From CAYJFD01 sp964369605 (lineage in GTDB: Bacteria > Bacteroidota > Bacteroidia > Bacteroidales > UBA932): a stretch of DNA of 22,372 nt. Below are positions 17,019 to 22,372 of this stretch, one piece after another. The notes under the pieces were generated by a model, which was not told the origin of the DNA, did not search any database, and saw nothing but the letters and a program-made list of their open reading frames with translations. The position numbers and the translations under genes were made by a program. Position 1 is the stretch's first letter, and every line of letters starts with the position of its first letter. Location: assembly GCA_964369605.1 (NCBI GenBank), contig CAYJFD010000032.1:1-22372 (forward strand), written 5' to 3'.

Positions 17019-17026
17019 TATTTTTG
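17019..17026 (+). promoter_or_regulatory. putative -7 element of the LysE-family gene
   Basis: TATTTTTG fits TAnnTTTG and would start transcription near 17033, about 14 bases before the ATG at 17047. No clear -33 element is present. The 8-mer is identical to the one in front of lon. Confidence 0.45.
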
Positions 17027-17046
17027 TATTAAATTTACAAAAAACT

Positions 17047-17706
17047 ATGGATATATTATCAAACGACATAATCAAAGGCCTATGTGTAGGGTTTTTAACT
17101 TCTGTTCCGCTTGGTCCTTTAGCGATTCTTTGCATTCAGCGAAGTCTAAGTAAAGGTAGACTATCTGGCTTTATAACAGGTATGGGAACAGCTTGTGCAG
17201 ACACGACGTTTGCATCTTTAGCTATTCTGAGTTTAACACTAATTAATAGCTTCTTAGATAGCTACCAAAACTGGGTAATATCTGTGGGAGGTATAATAGT
17301 TATGTTCTACGGCGCGAGGCTATTTTTAAATAACCCGATAAAAAAGGTTAGAAGAAAGGAAGAATCAAATAAGGCCCAGCCGTCTGATTTCTTCTCTGCT
17401 TTTGTTATGACTATTACAAACCCTGGGGCTCTTTTACTGCTTTTAGGAATATTCGCCTTTGTAGGCATAGATATAGAGCCAAACAGATCAGGAAATATTA
17501 TAGCATTTACACTAATGGGAGTATTTATGGGGGCTAGCTTTTGGTGGTTTACACTTTCGAGTATAATTAGCCTTTTAAGACATAAATTCAGACTGCGCCA
17601 ATTAATAGTCATCAACAAAGTAGCCGGTATTATCATCATGGTCTTCGGCCTAATCTCCTTCTCAGAAGGAGTATTTCAGCTCATTAAACCAATCATCTCC
17701 AACTAG
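17047..17706 (+). CDS. LysE/RhtB-family exporter
   Basis: Inner-membrane exporter of 219 residues, typical size of the LysE superfamily, which exports amino acids or related small molecules. It has about six hydrophobic segments. The family N-terminal signature is present as GFLTSVPLGPLAILCIQRSL, with the conserved Gly-Pro, and a second motif reads AFVMTITNPGALLLLLGIF. The start is ATG 17047. The frame is open upstream to 16996, but that extension would cover the predicted -7 element. Divergent from lnt and convergent with the permease gene, it is probably monocistronic. Substrate unknown. Confidence 0.9.
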   Translation: MDILSNDIIKGLCVGFLTSVPLGPLAILCIQRSLSKGRLSGFITGMGTACADTTFASLAILSLTLINSFLDSYQNWVISVGGIIVMFYGARLFLNNPIKKVRRKEESNKAQPSDFFSAFVMTITNPGALLLLLGIFAFVGIDIEPNRSGNIIAFTLMGVFMGASFWWFTLSSIISLLRHKFRLRQLIVINKVAGIIIMVFGLISFSEGVFQLIKPIISN

Positions 17707-17721
17707 AGAGCTGGAGATGAT
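17692..17721 (+). terminator. hairpin between convergent genes
   Basis: Arms ATCATCTCCA (17692-17701) and TGGAGATGAT (17712-17721) pair perfectly, with two more inner pairs (CT/AG) after one mismatch. The stem spans the stop codon of the LysE-family gene and lies 14 bases from the permease stop on the other strand. It lacks a strong T run on either side, so termination efficiency is uncertain. Confidence 0.55.
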
Positions 17722-17735
17722 GATAATAGGCTTCT

Positions 17736-19130
17736 TTACAATACAAAATTAAATACATAACCTCCAATTACTGCCGTAAGGAAGATCACCGCAACTATCA
17801 TACCTACCAATTTGCGTCTGAAGATACTCGCCATCATAGTCATTTCAGGGATGGCCATTCCTGCACCACCAATAATCAAGGCTATAACAGCTCCAACGCT
17901 CATTCCCTTGCCCATCAAGGCTATGCCAATCGGGATTGCGGTCTCAGCACGGATATATAGAGGCACGCCAAGGATTGCTGCCACAGGGATAGCAAATGGG
18001 TTATCTTTGCCAGCAATGCTCAAAACGAACTCTTCGGGCATATAGCCATAAATCGCAGCACCCAAGGCAACGCCAATCAGCAGGTATAACATTACAGGTT
18101 TGAGCGTGTTCCAGCCAGCCTTAACACCTTCAGCACACTTGCGACCAAATGGTAGTTTGCGCCTCTCGTCTTCGTTTACTACTCCGTCAATCGAGCCACC
18201 AGCAGTCATAAACTGAGGCTTAACCCACTTTTGTGCTCCCATCTTCTCCAGAAAAAAGCCAAATAGAACTGAGGCGATGAATGCCACACCAAAATATACA
18301 GAGGCTGCTTTTACTCCCATCAACGCAACCAACATACCTATAATAATTGGATTGAGAAGTGGAGAGGAGATTAAGAAAGACATCACACTACCAAAGCTAA
18401 CCCCTGCACGCAGGAAACCTACGGTCATAGGAATTGTCGAGCAGGCACAAAATGGAGTGAGCGCACCAAAAACTGTTGCCAAGATATTCCCCAACAAACC
18501 TCTCCCAGATAGCCATTTTCGTAGTTTCGCTTGAGGAATGTGCATCATAATAACCTCAATGAGCGCAGTGATACCCACAAAGAGAACTATTAACTCCACC
18601 ACAATAAAGACAAAGTACTGCATCGTACCAACAAGAGTATTCACACCCTCGCCCTCATTCATATTATTATCCATATCAACAAAGAGCATCTTTGCGACCA
18701 AAAGAGCTGACACCCATAGAATAATATGTGGAAATGCTTTTTTTAATGAAAACCTCTTTTTCTCCTCTACTTGTGGTTTTGGAGAACAACAACTTGTAGG
18801 CTGCTCTACCTTTGGTGCACAGCAAGATGATTGCGCTTGAGGCTTTGGCGCACAACAACTACTCGAATTACTCTGAGGTGCACAGCAAGAGGAACTTTTA
18901 CTACTTCTGAAGTATAGCATCCAAAATCCTACGCCCAACGAAATAATTGCAAAGAGCAGGAAATATGGCTGATACTCCGCAAAGAAACTCAGCTGCGATG
19001 CACCTATGCCCACAGCAGATAAAACCCCTGCAATGATTGGAAAACCACAGCAAGTAACAAAGCCTAAAGAGGCAAGAAGCCCAGAGAGAATGCCTACTCC
19101 AGTTGCTCCGACGATTTTTGATTTACTCAT
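17736..19130 (-). CDS. MerT-like/ArsP-type (UPF0718, COG0701) metal permease with Cys-Cys repeat linker
   Basis: Inner-membrane permease of 464 residues made of three parts. Residues 1-75 have two hydrophobic helices and Cys27-Cys28 in FVTCCGFP, resembling the mercury carrier MerT. Residues 81-118 form a hydrophilic linker with four SCC[AS]PK-like units (Cys pairs 82/83, 92/93, 103/104, 114/115). Residues from about 130 match the permease family that includes ArsP, with the motif TPFCACSTIP (Cys228, Cys230), about eight helices and the paired motif GVPLYIRAETAIP. Family knowledge suggests efflux of a thiophilic metal or metalloid such as trivalent arsenic or organoarsenic. The start overlaps the upstream [2Fe-2S] gene by 8 bases. 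Sampled lines are near 50% G+C against about a third in the core. The substrate is an inference. Confidence 0.87.
   Translation of the reverse strand: MSKSKIVGATGVGILSGLLASLGFVTCCGFPIIAGVLSAVGIGASQLSFFAEYQPYFLLFAIISLGVGFWMLYFRSSKSSSCCAPQSNSSSCCAPKPQAQSSCCAPKVEQPTSCCSPKPQVEEKKRFSLKKAFPHIILWVSALLVAKMLFVDMDNNMNEGEGVNTLVGTMQYFVFIVVELIVLFVGITALIEVIMMHIPQAKLRKWLSGRGLLGNILATVFGALTPFCACSTIPMTVGFLRAGVSFGSVMSFLISSPLLNPIIIGMLVALMGVKAASVYFGVAFIASVLFGFFLEKMGAQKWVKPQFMTAGGSIDGVVNEDERRKLPFGRKCAEGVKAGWNTLKPVMLYLLIGVALGAAIYGYMPEEFVLSIAGKDNPFAIPVAAILGVPLYIRAETAIPIGIALMGKGMSVGAVIALIIGGAGMAIPEMTMMASIFRRKLVGMIVAVIFLTAVIGGYVFNFVL
18786..18890 (-). repeat. in-gene tandem repeat encoding four Ser-Cys-Cys-Ala/Ser-Pro units
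   Basis: Four imperfect copies with a period of 30-33 bases each encode SCCAP or SCCSP plus a short Lys/Gln/Ser spacer. They form the linker of the permease. The copies differ at DNA level, so they are not a recent slippage product. Such vicinal Cys pairs can bind soft metals. Confidence 0.8.
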
Positions 19131-19419
19131 AATTATATTTTTTATTTTTTTTTATATAGTCATTCATTCTCCTTTTCCGCTCGGCAATCAATCTATCATC
19201 ATTATAGATAATGTTCATTCCATCTTGTGGTAGTGTTCCGCATGCGTATGTGTCATGCTCATCAACACTTATCAAACAAACTTTACAGCATCCTCCAATG
19301 CGATTCTTCGAGCGAAAACAGGGTGCAGTAATGTGTATTCCATTTCTTGCTGCAATCATTACAATATTTTCATTAACATTGGTAATTGCAATCTCTTTCC
19401 CATCAATACTTATTTTCAT
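19123..19419 (-). CDS. small [2Fe-2S] ferredoxin-like protein
   Basis: Predicted 98-residue iron-sulfur protein. The beta-grasp start MKISIDGKEIAITN is followed by Cys34, Cys44/Cys45, Cys48 and Cys60. The C-x10-C-x2-C-x11-C spacing with ACGTLPQDGM matches the Fer2_4 type of [2Fe-2S] domain found at the N-terminus of NuoG and formate dehydrogenase-linked subunits. Here it stands alone with a basic C-terminal tail. The start chosen is the Met where the fold begins; in-frame Mets at 19434 and 19440 are possible. The stop overlaps the permease start by 8 bases, so the two are translationally coupled. It may supply electrons or act as a redox or metal sensor for the permease; I know of no direct evidence. 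Confidence 0.83.
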   Translation of the reverse strand: MKISIDGKEIAITNVNENIVMIAARNGIHITAPCFRSKNRIGGCCKVCLISVDEHDTYACGTLPQDGMNIIYNDDRLIAERKRRMNDYIKKNKKYNYE

Positions 19420-19495
19420 AAGCCTAAAATTCATTTCCATATCAGACGTATTTAGTTATTAGCCTATTAACTATCATTATTTGTAAAAAAAGGGG

Positions 19496-19819
19496 TTACT
19501 TGCACCCACAATTTTTCGTATCTTGACACTCAGTAATAAGTCCGCCAAATAGCTCATCGACCTCAGCCCACGCCTCACGATTGATACAGTATGAACTCTT
19601 AGGAGGAACAATCTCACCGTGAATTAGTCCTGCATTTTTTAGCTCCGAAAGGTGCTGCGAAATAGTTGCGTTTGAAACAGGTACAATCTCGCTAATATCG
19701 CCAAAATAGCAGCTATTCTCACCTGCCAAAAATTGTAAAATCAACACCCTGGTTGGGTGCGCCAATGCCTTTGCTATACGTGCAACTCTCTCAGCTCTAT
19801 CTTTATCTATATTTGCCAT
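19496..19819 (-). CDS. ArsR/SmtB-family metal-responsive repressor
   Basis: Winged-helix repressor of 107 residues. ALAHPTRVLILQFL is the family's opening helix, and NATISQHLSELKNAGLI is the recognition helix and turn. The usual ArsR metal box ELCVC is not present. Cys37 (ENSCYFGD), Cys78 (SSYC) and the C-terminal trio Cys98, Cys104, Cys106 (ECQDTKNCGCK) could form the sensor site. The start MANIDKDRAE at 19819 lies about 13 bases after the predicted transcription start. The frame is open to 19849, but that codon lies upstream of the -7 element and cannot be used. Probably the first gene of the operon with the [2Fe-2S] and permease genes, which it likely represses until metal binds. Confidence 0.9.
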   Translation of the reverse strand: MANIDKDRAERVARIAKALAHPTRVLILQFLAGENSCYFGDISEIVPVSNATISQHLSELKNAGLIHGEIVPPKSSYCINREAWAEVDELFGGLITECQDTKNCGCK

Positions 19820-19838
19820 ATTATTGTTAGTTTGTTCG

Positions 19839-19870
19839 CAAAGATACAAACATTATTTAAACAAAACAAA
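19839..19870 (-). promoter_or_regulatory. promoter of the arsR-ferredoxin-permease operon
   Basis: On the minus strand TTTG (19870-19867), 20 bases and TATCTTTG (19846-19839) fit the Bacteroidetes consensus. Transcription would begin near 19832. An ArsR operator is expected to overlap it, but I see no clear dyad. Confidence 0.7.
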
Positions 19871-19960
19871 ATATTATTGCTTTAAATTTATCTCCCCTCT
19901 TACATATATGCGCTACAATCTTTGAAGTTAAATATCTAAAATTACTACGGCACTCATCGT

Positions 19961-20710
19961 CTATCCTATAATATTTACTCTCTCTTTAATATCACTCCAA
20001 ACAAATGTATTTAAGAAGCTCTTATCCATATTGCCTACCATCTGCTCAAACCTCGTATATGGGGCAGAGAAGGTCATCAAGTCAGCTTTGATATAGCGGC
20101 GTGCGTGAACATCGAAGAGTCCCAGCACGCATTTGTCTCCTCCCGAAAGGGCTTGTTTCATCGCAAAACCAACAGTAGCCTCGCAACCTCCTCCCCAAGG
20201 AGAAATCACCCCATCTATTGTCGGGTAGTCATAGTAAGCTAACATATGTAGAGCCGAAATTATATCTGCAGGGGCAAAGAACGTTACAACTTGCGGTGTA
20301 TCCTCCTTCGAGAGCATATCCCACCTTTTACAGATAAGATATTTGCCATTTCTCTCTACTGCTGGATTACTCTCACACATCGACATCACCGAGTCACGAT
20401 TTATCTTAGAGCACTCGATATTGGTCAGAAAGTGCACCAAGTCATCACTCATTTCCGATGGTATAAATCCAAGTTTTGAGGAAGAACCCATACAACCCAA
20501 ATTATCAGCGTTGAATGCGAGCGACTCACCTCTGCGTACTTTAAATAGTTGGGTGAGTATGCAGGTATAGCCCTTACTGTTTTCAGCAGGTTTATCGGGA
20601 AATGATGCTCCGTTCAACTCATCGGAATAGTAACACACAAACGGCAATTCAGCATTAGGAAAATACTTCTCCCACTTTGCGAGGAAATCCTCTTTGATTT
20701 TTATATTCAT
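19961..20710 (-). CDS. DUF169-family protein
   Basis: Cytoplasmic protein of 249 residues resembling the DUF169 family, whose biochemical role I do not know. Visible hallmarks are LPFVCYYSD near the N-terminus, DNLGCMGSSSKLGF (Cys73), CKRWDML, a VVTFFAPADIISALHMLAYYDY core and PWGGGCEATVGFA (Cys176). The conserved Cys residues and Gly-rich turns suggest binding of a metal or cofactor. It follows the DUF1697 gene by 19 bases, so the two are probably cotranscribed, and it lies just upstream of the arsR promoter. Whether it works with the metal permease operon is open. Confidence 0.8.
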   Translation of the reverse strand: MNIKIKEDFLAKWEKYFPNAELPFVCYYSDELNGASFPDKPAENSKGYTCILTQLFKVRRGESLAFNADNLGCMGSSSKLGFIPSEMSDDLVHFLTNIECSKINRDSVMSMCESNPAVERNGKYLICKRWDMLSKEDTPQVVTFFAPADIISALHMLAYYDYPTIDGVISPWGGGCEATVGFAMKQALSGGDKCVLGLFDVHARRYIKADLMTFSAPYTRFEQMVGNMDKSFLNTFVWSDIKERVNIIG

Positions 20711-20729
20711 TTTTCAATTCTTGAAATTT

Positions 20730-21266
20730 TTATTTCTGGTTCATTTTTGTTAGTACAGTTTGTATAACCTTATAGCTTCTCATAGTTGATTTTAAGTCAT
20801 ACTTTTTCTCGAAAAAATTGTTTCCATATTTCGTGTTTAGGTAGCTATCGTGACAATATAGATATATTACACCATCTTTCAGCAGATAGCTATCATTATT
20901 GTCTATTTCAGAATTAGAATTCATACTGCTCTGATTCAGGCTATCCTTTGTAAATGCTATCAAATAATTCTTCTCGCTCCCCATTCTCAAGAAAGGGTAC
21001 CCATCAAGTATTTGTCTTAAACTATCCTTTGAACGTACCATTACAGGTATGTCAAAATCGAGTGTATCTTTTAACTTCTTCTCAATCAGTCTCTCTATAT
21101 CAGCATCAAAAACTAGGTCGTCTGAGTTAAAGATTACATTTCCAGAGTTAATATACGTTGAAACACTTGTAAAACCCAGTTCTTCGAAATAGAGTTTTAA
21201 GTCAGACATCTTTACACGCCTAACTTTGCCTATATTAATACCTCGCAAAAAAGCTACATACTGCAT
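20730..21266 (-). CDS. DUF1697-family protein
   Basis: Cytoplasmic protein of 178 residues with the family opening YVAFLRGINIGKVRRVKMSDL and the segment STYINSGNVIFNS, followed by LIEKKLKDTLDFDIPVMVRS. DUF1697 is widespread in bacteria, and its function is unknown to me. The length matches the family. The start codon is the Met directly in front of the conserved opening. It is followed at 19 bases by the DUF169 gene, and a near-palindrome at 21300-21324 precedes it. Confidence 0.88.
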   Translation of the reverse strand: MQYVAFLRGINIGKVRRVKMSDLKLYFEELGFTSVSTYINSGNVIFNSDDLVFDADIERLIEKKLKDTLDFDIPVMVRSKDSLRQILDGYPFLRMGSEKNYLIAFTKDSLNQSSMNSNSEIDNNDSYLLKDGVIYLYCHDSYLNTKYGNNFFEKKYDLKSTMRSYKVIQTVLTKMNQK

Positions 21267-21299
21267 ATGATATATTTTTAGATACTTTTAATTTCTTGT

Positions 21300-21324
21300 T
21301 TCAGTTTTACTAGTACTAACTGAA
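21300..21324. promoter_or_regulatory. 25-base near-palindrome upstream of the DUF1697 gene
   Basis: TTCAGTT (21300-21306) and AACTGAA (21318-21324) flank a centre containing the 8-base palindrome TACTAGTA. Only two position pairs mismatch. No T run follows, so it is more likely an operator or weak hairpin than a terminator. It lies between the VOC stop (21350) and the DUF1697 start (21266). Confidence 0.35.
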
Positions 21325-21349
21325 TTTAATCTTCTTAATATCCATAATA

Positions 21350-21724
21350 CTACCTATGTTGATCAATAAGTATTACGTTTCCATCTGGGTCAGTAAGCAT
21401 AAAACTTGCTGCTCCCTTCGAGGTCGTTTTGTCAGTTTCATTTAACAGAGTAACACCTTTTTCTTTCAGTTCACTTTCTATTTCCCTAACATCTGTGAAT
21501 GGGTCCACCTCCTGTGCGTTACTATCCCAGCCTGGATTAAAGGTAAGAATATTGCCCTCGAACATTCCTTGAAACAGACCGATCAAAGTGGTACCATTCT
21601 TCATAATTAAATAGTTCTGCGACACTTCGTCAATAAAAACCTCAAAACCTAAGTTCTGATAAAACTCTTTGGATTTTTCTAAATCCTTAACGGCTAAACT
21701 TACCGAAAATGCTCCTAAATTCAT
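21350..21724 (-). CDS. VOC-superfamily (glyoxalase/bleomycin-resistance fold) protein
   Basis: Small protein of 124 residues with the VOC pattern: FSVSLAVKDLEKSKEFYQNLGFEVF at the start, a central YLIMKNGTTLIGLFQG strand, and the end SFMLTDPDGNVILIDQHR. The family includes metal-dependent lyases, dioxygenases and drug-binding proteins. Here the first metal position usually held by His is Ser/Val (VSLAV), while the DPDGN turn is intact, so the activity cannot be predicted. It sits 16 bases after the methyltransferase remnant in a minus-strand run of small genes. Confidence 0.87.
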   Translation of the reverse strand: MNLGAFSVSLAVKDLEKSKEFYQNLGFEVFIDEVSQNYLIMKNGTTLIGLFQGMFEGNILTFNPGWDSNAQEVDPFTDVREIESELKEKGVTLLNETDKTTSKGAASFMLTDPDGNVILIDQHR

Positions 21725-21740
21725 ATTATATCTTTAAAAA

Positions 21741-21857
21741 TTATAGTTTTATCACTCTTATCGCAAAACTCGAATAAATATGTTTATCAAGTGTTTCTCC
21801 TCCGCCAAAATCCTCACTTTTGTCCCAAGCCTTGCTATTGTGTTTTGCTATATCCAT
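21741..21857 (-). pseudogene. internally deleted class I SAM methyltransferase gene (38-codon remnant)
   Basis: An intact 38-codon frame begins MDIAKHNSKAWDK and ends with GGGETLDKHIYSSFAIRVIKL. The opening matches the N-terminus of a common class of roughly 240-260-residue SAM-dependent methyltransferases (they begin near M-x-I-x-x-H-N-x-K-A-W-D-K). The ending resembles the C-terminus of the same family, where YIPTF-FATRAIK-type sequence is usual. All SAM-binding motifs are missing, so about 200 residues seem to have been lost in frame while start and stop stayed. It starts 5 bases after the stop of the GNAT-NTF2 gene. It could be a decayed gene, a still translated micro-protein, or an assembly error. 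The family match is from memory. Confidence 0.6.
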
Positions 21858-21862
21858 AATAA

Positions 21863-22372
21863 TTATTCTATTGGTAATCCATTCATTTTCAAAAAACTCA
21901 ACTTATCCATATATCCACGTTGGAATATCAACTTTCCATCTACAAAGTGAAAGAAACCACAACCCCTAAATCCCTTGGGGTCTTTCCACTCCATCATTGC
22001 CCACTCTCCATCCTCGAAGATATTTTGCGGAATACAGACCATCTCAGCCAAAGCATACTCCTCGACAAATCTTTGGTGAATTGCCTCCCTGCCAACAACA
22101 GGGTCTGTAACGACTTGATGATTGATGGCACCATCTGCATAGAACTCTGCCAGAGCTTCTGCATCAGCATAGTTGAATGTATCTATCCAGTTAAGAAGTC
22201 GCTCTTTGGGTGATAGATCCTCGCCGTTAATTCTCCTTTTATATATTGTTCTGCTACCTCCATCGCCATCAACTGTATCACCTGCAACAAACCCCATCTT
22301 CTGATAGAATCGGTTGGCAAGAGGTGAAGTAACAAAGCATTCAAGGTGGATCTCGTCGTAAGATGCAAATAT
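21863..22372 (-). CDS. GNAT acetyltransferase C-terminus fused to an NTF2/SnoaL-like domain (partial, 5' end outside window)
   Basis: The frame is open to the right edge, so the true start is outside; 169 residues are visible. The first 45 or so (ECFVTSPLANRFYQKMGF, then SRTIYKRRI) match the last helix and strands of a GNAT N-acetyltransferase. A short linker (NGEDLSPK) leads into about 115 residues of NTF2/SnoaL type: ERLLNWIDTFNYADAEALAE, AINHQVVTDPVVGREAIHQRF and FFHFVDGKLIFQRGYMDKLS. Met at 22297 could start a separate NTF2 protein only if it kept a useless GNAT tail, so a real fusion is more likely. Substrates of either domain are unknown. Confidence 0.72.
   Translation of the reverse strand: MFASYDEIHLECFVTSPLANRFYQKMGFVAGDTVDGDGGSRTIYKRRINGEDLSPKERLLNWIDTFNYADAEALAEFYADGAINHQVVTDPVVGREAIHQRFVEEYALAEMVCIPQNIFEDGEWAMMEWKDPKGFRGCGFFHFVDGKLIFQRGYMDKLSFLKMNGLPIE

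Noticed and set aside
16975..17046. upstream in-frame starts for lnt (17001) and the LysE-family gene (16996)
   Set aside because: Both would place start codons on or upstream of the predicted -7 elements, and the added residues do not fit the families.
18786..18890. regularly spaced repeats that might suggest a CRISPR array
   Set aside because: The copies are imperfect, only four, without unique spacers, and lie in frame inside the permease gene encoding SCCAP units.
19820..19849. 10-residue N-terminal extension of the ArsR repressor
   Set aside because: The extended start lies upstream of the -7 element, and the family fold begins after MANIDKDR.
22183..22368. alternative minus-strand frame of 61 codons at the right edge
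   Set aside because: It overlaps the GNAT-NTF2 frame in another phase and resembles no protein family; the GNAT motif frame is the coding one.

Overview
The window looks like chromosomal DNA of a Bacteroidota species, most likely of the order Bacteroidales. The reasons are low G+C, several promoters of the Bacteroidetes type (TTTG, 19 bases, TAnnTTTG), a secreted protease with a type IX secretion C-terminal domain, FN3-like repeat lipoproteins, a tiny Lys/Arg-rich AURKAIP1/COX24-type protein beside HU, and a DUF5106-like tandem thioredoxin protein. I cannot name genus or species from sequence alone. I see no tRNA, rRNA, CRISPR array, insertion sequence or phage gene.

Left region (1-6253). 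A promoter at 18-48 fires out of the left edge, and its spacer is a perfect palindrome. The rest of 1-307 holds no gene apart from a terminator at 246-282. On the minus strand lie two large FN3-like repeat lipoproteins (3965 down to 308). A long hairpin terminator separates them from a small lipoprotein (4558-4124) and a papain-family protease with a T9SS sorting domain (6253-4613). This is a cell-surface block of mostly unknown purpose.

Housekeeping core (6267-17706). On the minus strand are RNase G/E, a 29-residue ribosomal-type basic protein and HU; HU has a textbook Bacteroidetes promoter. Divergent from HU is a tight five-gene plus-strand run: lon protease, ung (uracil-DNA glycosylase), coaD (CoA synthesis), a periplasmic double-thioredoxin protein and a UbiD-family decarboxylase. 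Gaps are 10 and 5 bases and overlaps 13 and 11 bases. The apolipoprotein N-acyltransferase lnt converges on the decarboxylase gene, overlapping its end by 11 bases. A LysE-family exporter gene diverges from lnt.

Right region (17736-22372), all minus strand and more accessory in character. An ArsR-type metal sensor, a small [2Fe-2S] ferredoxin-like protein and a membrane permease form an apparent operon. The permease joins a MerT-like N-terminus, a linker with four Cys-Cys repeats and an ArsP/UPF0718 permease body. Sampled lines of the permease gene run near 50% G+C, well above the core. This metal/redox module is the best candidate for a little-described system here. Upstream of it are DUF169 and DUF1697 proteins, a VOC-fold protein, a methyltransferase gene that appears to have lost its whole middle in frame, and a GNAT-NTF2 fusion that runs off the right edge.
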